A program made the translations under genes and the position numbers. 32,111 nt of DNA. Origin: Priestia endophytica DSM 13796 (lineage in GTDB: Bacteria > Bacillota > Bacilli > Bacillales > Bacillaceae_H). Where the stretch lies: assembly GCF_900115845.1 (NCBI RefSeq), contig NZ_FOXX01000027.1, forward strand, positions 1 through 32,111. Direction: 5' to 3'. Position 1 is the stretch's first letter; each line of letters starts with the position of its first letter. Under the pieces are notes generated by a model. It worked only from the letters and a program-made list of their open reading frames with translations. It did not search any database and was not told where the DNA came from. Positions 15,391 through 23,176 of this stretch are shown one piece after another.

Positions 15391-16452
15391 ATGGCGGATA
15401 CAGTTATTGCTGTTACTCTTTTGTGGGGGCTTGTTTTTATCTATGCCATTATGGCTTCCATGGATTTTGGAGCTGGTTTTTGGTCTATGGTGTATATTAA
15501 CAAAGAAAAAACGAATGCAACGAATATTGCAAACCGTTACCTTTCACCAACATGGGAAGTTACAAATGTATTTATCGTAGCTATTGTGGTTGGATTATTT
15601 AGTTTCTTTCCAAGTGCTACATTTACGCTCGGAACGGTTCTTCTTATTCCAGGAAGTATTATGCTACTCTTACTTGCGATTCGAAGCGGATTCCTTGTTT
15701 TTTCTCACATGGCTAAAGGATATGAAAAAGCACTGATTTACGTTTCGGGGGTATCAGGTATTTTCATTCCTGCTCTATTAATTTGCGTTCTCCCTATCAC
15801 ACACGGTGGCTATATTAACAAAGTGAATGGAAACGATCGTTTGGATTTAGGAGCACTTTTTACTAGTCCAAACGTATATATGTTTATGCTATTTGCCTTC
15901 ACCTCAACGCTGTTTCTTTCATCATTGCTATTGACAGATTACTCCAAAACATCTGACCAGTACAATGCATACGAAGTATATCGACGTGATGCTCTCATTA
16001 CAGGGCCATGCTCCCTTATTGCTGGGTTTCTTGTTATAGCAACATTACGAACTGAAAGCCCTTGGATTTACAACAATATGATGGATCATGTTTGGGCACT
16101 GGTTGCTTCTATTATTGCTTTTATTATCGCAGGACTGTGCCTCTTTCTTCCAACAAAATCAAGGCTTGGAAGACCGCGCATTTCCGTTGTAATGGTTATT
16201 ATTCAATATTTCTTTGCAAGCTATGTGTATGGCCGCTCTCATCTCCCATACATGGTTTACCCAAATGTAACACTTGAAGAAGGATTTACAGATCCAGCGA
16301 CTTTTAAAGCTCTGTTTATCACTTATATTGTAGCGTTCATCATTCTCTTCCCCGGATTTGTGTATTTTTGGAGCCTTTTTATGAAAGATCGCGGCTACCT
16401 GAAGAAGAATTTCAAATCAAAGGATGATAATGATCCAGAAGGTGCCTATTAA
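15391..16452 (+). CDS. ythB: Cytochrome bd-type quinol oxidase subunit II (YthB-like)
   Basis: The second subunit, 353 aa, starting one base after the ythA stop codon with GGAGG inside the end of ythA. It shows about eight to nine membrane segments and the CydB-type N-terminus (AIMASMDFGAGFW). It assembles with YthA to make the oxidase. No cydC/cydD assembly genes and no CydX-like small frame are found beside it. A terminator directly follows. Confidence 0.93.
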   Translation: MADTVIAVTLLWGLVFIYAIMASMDFGAGFWSMVYINKEKTNATNIANRYLSPTWEVTNVFIVAIVVGLFSFFPSATFTLGTVLLIPGSIMLLLLAIRSGFLVFSHMAKGYEKALIYVSGVSGIFIPALLICVLPITHGGYINKVNGNDRLDLGALFTSPNVYMFMLFAFTSTLFLSSLLLTDYSKTSDQYNAYEVYRRDALITGPCSLIAGFLVIATLRTESPWIYNNMMDHVWALVASIIAFIIAGLCLFLPTKSRLGRPRISVVMVIIQYFFASYVYGRSHLPYMVYPNVTLEEGFTDPATFKALFITYIVAFIILFPGFVYFWSLFMKDRGYLKKNFKSKDDNDPEGAY

Positions 16453-16490
16453 AAAAACCCCCTCCTAGAACTCTCTAAGAGGGGATTTTT
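16452..16490 (+). terminator. Terminator of ythAB
   Basis: AAAAACCCCCTC and GAGGGGATTTTT form a hairpin starting at the ythB stop codon and ending with a T-run. It overlaps the last codons of the convergent minus-strand gene. Confidence 0.8.
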
Positions 16491-16773
16491 GATTATATAA
16501 AAGGGTTGTTAATAAGTAATCACTGACTTTTGCTAACAAAAGGTAATATTCAGTTAAGGATTGAAAAGACTCTCTCGGGATATTATGCCAGTACTTGTCG
16601 ATAAGTTGAAGTAAATAGAGAGAAGAACGTTCTTTTTGCGGTGCTTGATAGAACAAAGTTGTAATTTTCTCTATTGCCCTTATAATAGGCTTCTTCCACT
16701 TTGCTTCACTTTTTGTACTTTCTATTATCCAATCTAAGAACAACCCTTCTTTCCTTATGTCTTTACAGCTCAT
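16465..16773 (-). CDS. Unknown helical protein in the DUF2325 operon
   Basis: A 102-aa, all-helical soluble protein beginning MSCKDIRKEGLFLDWIIEST and ending in LLYNQKSPLREF. I do not recognise a family, metal site or signal peptide; one cysteine only, at residue 3. Start ATG 16773 follows AGAGGGATAG, and the gene begins 22 bp after the DUF2325 gene on the same strand, so it is probably co-transcribed from the Fur-boxed promoter. Its 3' end lies inside the ythAB terminator. Iron-related role is inference from the operator only. Confidence 0.6.
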   Translation of the reverse strand: MSCKDIRKEGLFLDWIIESTKSEAKWKKPIIRAIEKITTLFYQAPQKERSSLYLLQLIDKYWHNIPRESFQSLTEYYLLLAKVSDYLLTTLLYNQKSPLREF

Positions 16774-16795
16774 ACTATCCCTCTTTCATTTTTTA

Positions 16796-17077
16796 TTAGT
16801 CCATCTTTTGAATTACTCGGTAAATTGCGCTCCACGAATGATGAACAAAGTAAATTGGTTTAGCGCTTTTTTTCGCCTTCTCTTTAATTACTTTCGCAAG
16901 ATTATGATTGATAAAATCAGTAATAACAAGCACGAAACGAATATGTTCTGGAATATCTCGCTTTACCATGTTTGCCTTACGTCCGTCTAAATGAATCACC
17001 TCATTGTATCCTTCATTCTCTAATCTTGTTGTAATATGTTTAACACGGTCTCCTCCAACAACTAAAATCGATCCCAT
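16796..17077 (-). CDS. DUF2325-family protein
   Basis: A 93-aa protein of the DUF2325 family (PF10087): MGSILVVGGDRVKHITTRLE at the N-terminus, then the HLDGRK and VLVITDFINHNLAKVIKEKA segments and FVHHSW near the C-terminus. The fold is probably a small Rossmann-like domain. Function unknown; the family is often seen near metal or redox genes. Here it is first in a two-gene operon behind a promoter with two Fur-like boxes, which suggests iron-responsive expression. Confidence 0.82.
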   Translation of the reverse strand: MGSILVVGGDRVKHITTRLENEGYNEVIHLDGRKANMVKRDIPEHIRFVLVITDFINHNLAKVIKEKAKKSAKPIYFVHHSWSAIYRVIQKMD

Positions 17078-17207
17078 TTTAGCTCCACCCTTCTTTTATT
17101 TCTTCTATTTTCACGTTCATTATGTTAAATTCTTGGCGTTCCATAATCCTATTTAAGTATCCTCAACAAGCAATCAGAATATTTTTTCTCTTTGCTCTTC
17201 TATAACT

Positions 17208-17270
17208 AGCATAATTGAGAATGATTCTCTTTGTCAACAACTAATTGATAACATTTATCAATTAGTTGTT
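17208..17270 (-). promoter_or_regulatory. Promoter of DUF2325 operon with two Fur-like boxes
   Basis: Minus-strand TTGACA (17237-17232) and TATGCT (17213-17208) are 18 bp apart. The spacer holds TGAGAATGATTCTCT (17216-17230), 11 of 14 positions of the Fur 7-1-7 motif TGATAATNATTATCA. A second box, TGATAACATTTATCA (17246-17260), 12 of 14, lies just upstream, its centre 30 bp away, about three helix turns. The upstream box is the core of a perfect 16-base inverted repeat (17236-17251 and 17255-17270, 3-base centre) that touches the -35 element. Fur, or possibly the related PerR, is the likely regulator. Confidence 0.7.
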
Positions 17271-17281
17271 CTGTCCTATAG

Positions 17282-17320
17282 AAAAAATAAATGAGCATGC
17301 TTATATAGCATGCTCATTTA
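17282..17320 (-). terminator. Terminator of the acyl-CoA thioesterase gene
   Basis: Hairpin TAAATGAGCATGC/GCATGCTCATTTA with 7-base loop followed on the minus strand by TTTTTT, directly after the stop at 17324. Confidence 0.85.
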
Positions 17321-17323
17321 TAG

Positions 17324-17776
17324 CTAGATTCTTTGTTGTTTACGCTTTAAAGCTGATTCATAAATTTCTTTCTCTTCTTCACTTTGAGGCACAATTTTTG
17401 GAACTTCTATTGTTTTTCCCTCTTCATTGATAGCTACCATTGTGACAAAAGAAGTTGTAGTAGTAACTCTCTCTTTTGTTTTCCAATCTTCTTTTATCAC
17501 TCTTACATATACTTCCATTGAACTTCTTCCTGTATAAGCAATTAGTCCTTCAATACTTAAAATATCTCCAACCTTTACGGGAGATAGAAAATCCACAGAA
17601 TCAATAGAAGCTGTGACCGTTGTTGAAGCAGAATGTTTCATCGAAACAATAGCAGCCATCTCATCAATGGAGGCCAGTACTCTTCCTCCGAACATTGTTC
17701 CTAGATTATTTGTATCAAGAGGAAGAACAAGCTTTGTTTGCATAACCTTTGAATCTTTCATTAGAATTTCTTTCAT
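17324..17776 (-). CDS. Acyl-CoA thioesterase, hot-dog fold (YkhA-like)
   Basis: A 150-aa hot-dog thioesterase of the YciA/BACH family. Conserved parts: the helix segment NNLGTMFGGRVLASIDEMAA with the catalytic Asp, HSASTTVTASIDSVDFLSPV and YTGRSSMEVYVRV. It hydrolyses acyl-CoA to free acid and CoA. The start ATG 17776 follows AAGGAG at 8 bases and is preferred over an upstream ATG that lies before the ribosome-binding site. It has its own terminator and stands alone between two metal-regulated units. B. subtilis YkhA is similar in type. Confidence 0.9.
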   Translation of the reverse strand: MKEILMKDSKVMQTKLVLPLDTNNLGTMFGGRVLASIDEMAAIVSMKHSASTTVTASIDSVDFLSPVKVGDILSIEGLIAYTGRSSMEVYVRVIKEDWKTKERVTTTTSFVTMVAINEEGKTIEVPKIVPQSEEEKEIYESALKRKQQRI

Positions 17777-17833
17777 GTTAAATTCTCCTTTTCTATTCAC
17801 ATACTAGCTTTGTCAGTAAAGGAGAATTTATAC

Positions 17834-17860
17834 AAAAAAAGACCCTTCATTTGAAGGGTC
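17834..17860 (-). terminator. Terminator of the mnt operon
   Basis: GACCCTTC/GAAGGGTC hairpin with ATTT loop followed on the minus strand by seven U, 2 bases after the mntD stop. Confidence 0.9.
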
Positions 17861-17861
17861 C

Positions 17862-18758
17862 CTACTTTTCTGAAAAAGCTTCACTTTGTTTAAGCTTTTG
17901 TTGTGACAGTCGCTTAAAAAGAAGGCCATGCTTTGGTGAAAAAAGAAAAGCTAACAAGAAAAGAAATCCACACGAAGCTGCCATTGCACCTGCTATAGAT
18001 ATGTTCCAATATGATGCACTATAGTACCCAACAACAGCTGCTACTGCCCCAACAGCAGCGCTTAGTATAATCATAATGATTAAGCGATCAGTTAATAAAT
18101 AGGCGGTTGCCCCTGGAGCAATAAGCATTGCAACAACTAAAATGGCCCCAACACTATCAAATGAGGCAACCGTTGATAGGGAAAGCATCCCCATCAGCAA
18201 ATAGTGAATAAATGTAACTGGAATACCTAGCGCAAGTGCCATTTGAGGATCAAAAGAAGTAATCTTCAACTCCTTATAAAAAATCCACATTAATATAAAG
18301 TTAATAAGAGCTACAGTTCCAAGCATCCATACTGCTTTAGGGCCTAAAGAATAACCGAAGAGCTCCAGTGTATTCCATGGCACAAATGTAATATCGCCCA
18401 TAAGAGCATGATTCACATCCAAATGTACCTTATCTGCATAGATGCTCACAAGGACAACGCCAAGCGCGAAAAGAGAGGTGAACACAACCCCAATAGCTGC
18501 ATCTGATTGAACACCGCTTTGATTCAAAAGCTGAACGAACCAAGCTGTTAATAATCCAACAGAGGCTGCCCCAATCAACATGTAAATACCGTCCAAGCTG
18601 TTGCTGACTAAAAAAGCTACAACAATGCCGAGAAGTACAGTATGACTAATTGCATCCGCTAGCATTGCCATCTTACGGAGAATTAAGAAACAGCCAATTG
18701 TTCCACAAACAATCCCAACAAGCATTCCGGTAATAATAATCCATCCTTCAAAGCTCAA
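17862..18758 (-). CDS. mntD: Manganese ABC transporter permease MntD
   Basis: A 298-aa membrane protein of the ABC-3 family (TroD/ZnuB), with about eight hydrophobic segments and the conserved ADAISHTVLLGIV segment, as in MntC. The start is TTG 18758-18756 behind AAAGGAGG, 14 bp after the mntC stop. It is the last gene of the mnt operon. Confidence 0.92.
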   Translation of the reverse strand: MSFEGWIIITGMLVGIVCGTIGCFLILRKMAMLADAISHTVLLGIVVAFLVSNSLDGIYMLIGAASVGLLTAWFVQLLNQSGVQSDAAIGVVFTSLFALGVVLVSIYADKVHLDVNHALMGDITFVPWNTLELFGYSLGPKAVWMLGTVALINFILMWIFYKELKITSFDPQMALALGIPVTFIHYLLMGMLSLSTVASFDSVGAILVVAMLIAPGATAYLLTDRLIIMIILSAAVGAVAAVVGYYSASYWNISIAGAMAASCGFLFLLAFLFSPKHGLLFKRLSQQKLKQSEAFSEK

Positions 18759-18772
18759 ATTCCTAACCTCCT

Positions 18773-20104
18773 TTACGATATATTTTCTGGCTTCGTTTCT
18801 TTTAGTTTGCTCTCTTGTTCTTTTAAAAGTAAAGGCATGCGACCCTGGTTTTTAAGAATGTCCAGAAGTTCTGTTAGAATGTCTTTTGGTATATCTCTGA
18901 TTTCTCCGTGAGCTGTTCTTAATTGGAGGTGCCCATAGTGCATTTCATTCATAAGATACACTTCCATTAGCCTTCTTTTTAAGGTCAGCTCGTGAGCTAC
19001 TGAAAGACCTTCTTCTGTTAAACGATATTCCTCTCTACTATTCTTTTTCAACAATCGTTCTGAACGTAACTTCTTTAAATTTTGTTCTAATTTCCTCTGT
19101 GAAATAAACCTTGTGTTCATAAGATCTGAAGAAGACATATACGGAGAATAATCTTGCTTTTTCTGAAGCTTTGCCCACTCTTCTCCTTCATAAAAAAGAA
19201 TAAGAACATCCTCTCTTAGCATGTTTTGATTAAAACGAATTCTTTTAATCAACGTGGAAATGAGCCCTCGCTTTGGAGAAAATAAGAGTGAAAAAAGGAA
19301 GAGAACAGTTAAAGACAAAATAATCACAGGACCTGTTGGTAAAGAGGCGTAACTTAAGCTCACAATCGTTCCAATCCCTCCAGAAATAAGACCCATTATC
19401 CCTGATAAGATTGTCATAACGTTCAATTTGTCTGTCCAGTAGCGCGCCGTAATAGCTGGAGTGATGAGTAAAGCAGACATTAAAATTACGCCAACTGCTT
19501 GCAAGCCAATAACAACCGCAAGCACAATCATTGTCATTAATAAACCATTTAATCCTCTCACAGGAAGTCCTAACCCTTTTGCAAACTGTGGATCAAATGT
19601 GATGACCTTAAGTTCTTTAAATAAAAGAGCTGTTACACCTAAAAGAAGCAGAGAGATGATGCTAATAATCTGAACATCTGCTCCAACAAGAGAAGCCGCC
19701 TGACCAAATAAGAAATCATCAAGTCCACTTTGATTTCCGGCTCCATTATGCTGGATATACGTAAGAAGAACGATCCCAATACCAAAGAAGACAGAAAGCA
19801 CAAGTCCAATCGACGTATCTTCTTTAATACGTGAATGCCTCACAATGAATTGAATACAGTAGGTTGCAATCATTCCTAGTATAGTAGCTCCAATGATGAA
19901 TGGAATAAGCGCCTTTTCTCCTACAATGAGAAAAGCGAGACATATCCCAGGAAGAGCTGCATGTGCCATTGCATCCCCAATTAAGCTTTGCTTCTTTAAA
20001 AGAGCAAAGCTGCCAAGAACACCACTGCAAAGACCTAACAGTAATGTTCCAAGCAATACCCACTGAACGTTTCCATTCTTAAAAATCTCTTGGATAACTT
20101 CCAT
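18773..20104 (-). CDS. mntC: Manganese ABC transporter permease MntC with C-terminal DtxR-like domain
   Basis: The 443-aa protein is longer than a usual ABC-3 permease. Residues 1-280 are the membrane part with about eight helices and IGDAMAHAALPGICLAF. The remaining 160 residues are soluble: a winged helix-turn-helix (about 320-380, containing SSDLMNTRFISQRKLEQNLK and YRLTEEGLSVAHEL) and a RRLMEVYLMNEMHY segment resembling iron-dependent repressor (DtxR/MntR) dimerisation helices. B. subtilis MntC (435 aa) has the same fusion, so this is a family trait. The start is ATG 20104 behind GGAGG; an earlier in-frame ATG precedes the ribosome-binding site. Confidence 0.92.
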   Translation of the reverse strand: MEVIQEIFKNGNVQWVLLGTLLLGLCSGVLGSFALLKKQSLIGDAMAHAALPGICLAFLIVGEKALIPFIIGATILGMIATYCIQFIVRHSRIKEDTSIGLVLSVFFGIGIVLLTYIQHNGAGNQSGLDDFLFGQAASLVGADVQIISIISLLLLGVTALLFKELKVITFDPQFAKGLGLPVRGLNGLLMTMIVLAVVIGLQAVGVILMSALLITPAITARYWTDKLNVMTILSGIMGLISGGIGTIVSLSYASLPTGPVIILSLTVLFLFSLLFSPKRGLISTLIKRIRFNQNMLREDVLILFYEGEEWAKLQKKQDYSPYMSSSDLMNTRFISQRKLEQNLKKLRSERLLKKNSREEYRLTEEGLSVAHELTLKRRLMEVYLMNEMHYGHLQLRTAHGEIRDIPKDILTELLDILKNQGRMPLLLKEQESKLKETKPENIS

Positions 20105-20117
20105 CGTCCTCCCTCCT

Positions 20118-20867
20118 CTACTTTTTGGACGTGACAAGCATTTTTTGATTTAAAAACGCTAATCCCCCACCATATGTGGTTTGTAAATTATCAAAGGTAA
20201 ATACCTCTTCTGTTGGTCCTATTGCAATCTTTCTCATATTCAATAGAAAAACCCAATCAAAATATTCTTGAACAGTCTGCAAATCATGATGAACAACAAG
20301 AACCGTTTTTCCTTGTTTTTTCAGTTCATCTAATAGAGTAATAATTGCTTTTTCAGTTGCAGCATCAACTCCAACAAACGGTTCATCCATAAAATACACT
20401 TTAGCATCTTGAGCAAGCGCTCTTGCTAGAAATACACGCTGCTGCTGCCCTCCAGAAAGCTGACTAATTTGCCTTCCAGCAAATGCTGACATTCCAACTT
20501 TATCTAAACAGTCCATCGCAAACTGTTTATCTTTTTTAGAAGGGTATTTCAGCCAGCCAATGTGTCTGTATCTTCCCATTAATACAACATCAAGTGCATT
20601 TGTTGGAAAGTCCCAGTCCACAGATCCTCTTTGAGGTACGTACCCAACGAGGCTTCTTTGTTTTTCATATGGCTTATCATAAATGGATACATGTCCGCTT
20701 GCTTTTGGTATCAACCCTAATATTGCTTTAATAAGCGTAGACTTCCCAGCTCCATTTGGACCAATAATTCCAATTAGTTTTCCTTCTGGAATCGAAAAGC
20801 TAACGTTTTGAAGAACTGGTTTTTTATGATAAGCAACCGTTAAGTTGTCAACTCTTACAGGTTCCAT
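20118..20867 (-). CDS. mntB: Manganese ABC transporter ATP-binding protein MntB
   Basis: The 249-aa ATPase of the manganese importer. Walker A GPNGAGKST is at residues 36-44, the signature LSGGQQQ at about 137-143, Walker B YFMDEPFVG at about 157-165 and the switch His in VVHHDL. It starts 12 bp after mntA behind AAAGGAGG and ends 14 bp before mntC. Confidence 0.95.
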   Translation of the reverse strand: MEPVRVDNLTVAYHKKPVLQNVSFSIPEGKLIGIIGPNGAGKSTLIKAILGLIPKASGHVSIYDKPYEKQRSLVGYVPQRGSVDWDFPTNALDVVLMGRYRHIGWLKYPSKKDKQFAMDCLDKVGMSAFAGRQISQLSGGQQQRVFLARALAQDAKVYFMDEPFVGVDAATEKAIITLLDELKKQGKTVLVVHHDLQTVQEYFDWVFLLNMRKIAIGPTEEVFTFDNLQTTYGGGLAFLNQKMLVTSKK

Positions 20868-20879
20868 GTCTTACCTCCT

Positions 20880-21818
20880 TTATTTAAGCGCTTTTGAAAT
20901 TTGCTCAATATTGTGACGGTACATCCCAATATATGTACCTTCTTCTGTTCCTTCTTCCCCCATTGCATCTGAGTAAAGTTCCCCACCAATTTTTACATTG
21001 TGACCTGCTTTTTTCGCTCCCTCCACAACTGCATTGATTGATTTTTTAGAGACACTACTCTCAATAAATACGGCTTTAATTTTTTTATCAACAAGTGTAT
21101 TTACTAAATTTTGAACGTCTTTTAAACCATATTCAGAGTCTGTACTTAAGCCCTGCAGTCCCATAACATCCATACTGTAGGCCTTGCCGAAGTAACCAAA
21201 AGCATCATGAGCTGTAACAAGAACACGGCGTTCCTTTGGGATTTCAACAAACTTCTCTTCCGCTTCTTTTTTCACCTTATTTAATTCCTCTATATATTGC
21301 TCTGCATTTTTTTCATATTCACCTTTGTGACTCGGATCAAGTTTCACAAGTTCTTCCTTTGTCTCTTTAACTGCATACACCCAAAGCTCTGGATCAAACC
21401 AAACATGTGGATCATAAATCTTTGCATCATCTGCAGACTTAATGAGCTTTTCTTTTGGAATAGATTCTCCTACAGGCACAACAGGTTTTTCTTTCTGGAT
21501 TCGTTCAAAAATATCCCCCATCTTTCCTTCTAGATGTAAACCATTGTAAAGAATTATATCTGCTTCTTGTATTTTTTTAATATCTCCTTGAGAAGGCTGA
21601 TAAAGATGTGGATCAACACCAGGTCCCATTAAGGCTTCTACTGTAACTTTATCTCCACCAATACTTTTAGCAATATCTGCAACTTGACCTGTTGTAGCTG
21701 TGATTTTTACTTTTTTATCTTCGCCTTTATCGCCTGACGAACTTGACTTTTCACTTTGACAACCTGCCAGTAATAAAATAAACAAAAATGCCCCTATCAT
21801 TACGGCTAATTTCTTCAA
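20880..21818 (-). CDS. mntA: Manganese-binding lipoprotein MntA
   Basis: The 312-aa extracellular receptor of the importer (TroA/cluster 9). Signal peptide with lipobox LLLAGC (Cys 20). Metal ligands are visible: His in GPGVDPHLYQPSQGD, His in YDPHVWFDP, Glu in VFIESSVSKK, and a C-terminal Asp in LYSDAMG. A short lysine/serine-rich linker follows the lipobox. TTG start with GGGGGAT upstream. First gene of mntA-B-C-D; regulation through two MntR-like boxes. Confidence 0.94.
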   Translation of the reverse strand: MKKLAVMIGAFLFILLLAGCQSEKSSSSGDKGEDKKVKITATTGQVADIAKSIGGDKVTVEALMGPGVDPHLYQPSQGDIKKIQEADIILYNGLHLEGKMGDIFERIQKEKPVVPVGESIPKEKLIKSADDAKIYDPHVWFDPELWVYAVKETKEELVKLDPSHKGEYEKNAEQYIEELNKVKKEAEEKFVEIPKERRVLVTAHDAFGYFGKAYSMDVMGLQGLSTDSEYGLKDVQNLVNTLVDKKIKAVFIESSVSKKSINAVVEGAKKAGHNVKIGGELYSDAMGEEGTEEGTYIGMYRHNIEQISKALK

Positions 21819-21850
21819 AACGCATCCCCCTTTTGCGCTCGCACTATTTT

Positions 21851-21866
21851 TTTGCCCGAAGGAAAC
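21851..21866 (+). promoter_or_regulatory. MntR-like box 2 (leader of mntA)
   Basis: TTTGCCCGAAGGAAAC at 21851-21866 matches the MntR motif TTTGCCTTAAGGAAAC in all but two positions. It lies in the mntA leader, about 35 bases before the start codon and on the opposite strand orientation from the promoter box. Confidence 0.6.
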
Positions 21867-21926
21867 TTTCTAACCAAAAAAACACCTTGTTTCTCCTTAT
21901 AACAATTTATGCTTATATACTAAAAA

Positions 21927-21971
21927 GTTTCCTTAATACAAAAAGTATAGCCTAATTGAAAAAATGTCAAC
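21927..21971 (-). promoter_or_regulatory. mntA promoter with MntR-like box 1
   Basis: Minus-strand TTGACA (21971-21966) and TATACT (21949-21944), 16-bp spacing. Immediately downstream, overlapping the expected start site, TTTGTATTAAGGAAAC (21942-21927) matches the MntR box TTTGCCTTAAGGAAAC at 14 of 16 positions. Manganese-dependent repression is the likely regulation. Confidence 0.75.
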
Positions 21972-22031
21972 TTTTTTTGTATATTTTTCACATTATCGTT
22001 CTGTTCTTCACAAATATATTCTCTCTAAATA

Positions 22032-22071
22032 TAAAAACTCGGAAAGAAATTATTCTTCTTTCCGAGTTTTT
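22032..22071 (-). terminator. Terminator of the men gene cluster
   Basis: Stem AAAAACTCGGAAAGAA/TTCTTTCCGAGTTTTT immediately after menC, with U-rich flank on the minus strand. Confidence 0.9.
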
Positions 22072-22075
22072 ATAT

Positions 22076-23176
22076 TTAAAATTCTTCTTTTTTAGTTGCA
22101 ATTTGATCAATAAAAGGCTCATCAATGAAAAATCCTAAACCACTTTCTGATGGTACTTCAATATCACCGTCATAAACCTTAATCCCTTTTTTAACCACAT
22201 CTCGACTCCAATAACGGTCTGATGCAGAGATATCACCTGGAATTGTAAAACCAGGCAAACTTGCAAGTGCTACATTATGAGCACGAGACACACCAGACTC
22301 AATCATCCCACCAACCCAGAGTGGAACATGATGTTTAAGAGCTAGCTCATGAATTTGTAGAGACGGAGATAGACCACCAACTCTCCCTGGTTTCACAACA
22401 AGAATTTTGCAGCTCTTAAATTGAATCGCTTGATAAGCTTTTTCAACAGATATAATGCTTTCATCAAGACAAATCGGTGTTTTCAATACTCGCTGAAGTT
22501 CGCTATGTTGAAAAAACTCATCTTTTCCAAACGGCTGCTCAATCATCATCAAGTTAAGAGAGTCAAGCTGTTCTAGAAGAGACATATCATTAAATGTATA
22601 TGAAGCATTTGCATCTACCATAAGCGGTAAATTTGGGAATTGTTTACGAATCTTTTTCAAAACTTCATAGTCGTGACCAGGTTTAATTTTAATTTTAAAG
22701 CGTTTATATCCTGCCTTTACATATTCTTCAATACTTTGAATCATTGATTCTTCATCACTAATGCCAATAGCTACTCCTGAGGAAATTTTAGAAGTTGTTC
22801 CTCCAAGGACTTTTCTTAACGGTTTACCAAGCTTCTTTGCATAAAGATCCCATAGAGCTAAATCAAGCGATGCCTTAGCCATATTATGACCTTGAACAAA
22901 TGAAAACAATTTGGTTGTTTCTCTTGGGTGTGTTACCTTTTCCGCTTTCAAAAAAGGAATTAAAAAATGCTTTAATACATATTCACACGTATCTACCGTT
23001 TCTTCCGTATACCATGGAGTATCAAAAGCAACACATTCTCCCCAGCCAACTGCTCCTGTTTCATCTTTCACTTTAAGAAGTAAAAACTCTCTATCTTTTA
23101 CTGTTCCATACTTTGTAGAAAAAGGACTTTTTAACGACAGACTCAACCTATATAAGGTGATATTCTCAATCTTCAT
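22076..23176 (-). CDS. menC: o-Succinylbenzoate synthase
   Basis: Dehydrates SHCHC to o-succinylbenzoate in menaquinone synthesis. The 366-aa enolase-superfamily protein has the KIKIKPG lysine (about 161-167), the metal ligands in LMVDANASY, MIEQPFG and CLDESI, and the second lysine in VVKPGRVGG. The first codons overlap the end of menE by 11 bp, so it is translationally coupled. The start ATG 23176 has GAGGATC upstream. It is the last gene of the cluster. Confidence 0.94.
   Translation of the reverse strand: MKIENITLYRLSLSLKSPFSTKYGTVKDREFLLLKVKDETGAVGWGECVAFDTPWYTEETVDTCEYVLKHFLIPFLKAEKVTHPRETTKLFSFVQGHNMAKASLDLALWDLYAKKLGKPLRKVLGGTTSKISSGVAIGISDEESMIQSIEEYVKAGYKRFKIKIKPGHDYEVLKKIRKQFPNLPLMVDANASYTFNDMSLLEQLDSLNLMMIEQPFGKDEFFQHSELQRVLKTPICLDESIISVEKAYQAIQFKSCKILVVKPGRVGGLSPSLQIHELALKHHVPLWVGGMIESGVSRAHNVALASLPGFTIPGDISASDRYWSRDVVKKGIKVYDGDIEVPSESGLGFFIDEPFIDQIATKKEEF

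Noticed and set aside
17236-17270. The perfect palindrome as an intrinsic terminator
   Set aside because: There is no U-run on either side and it adjoins a promoter, so an operator role fits better.
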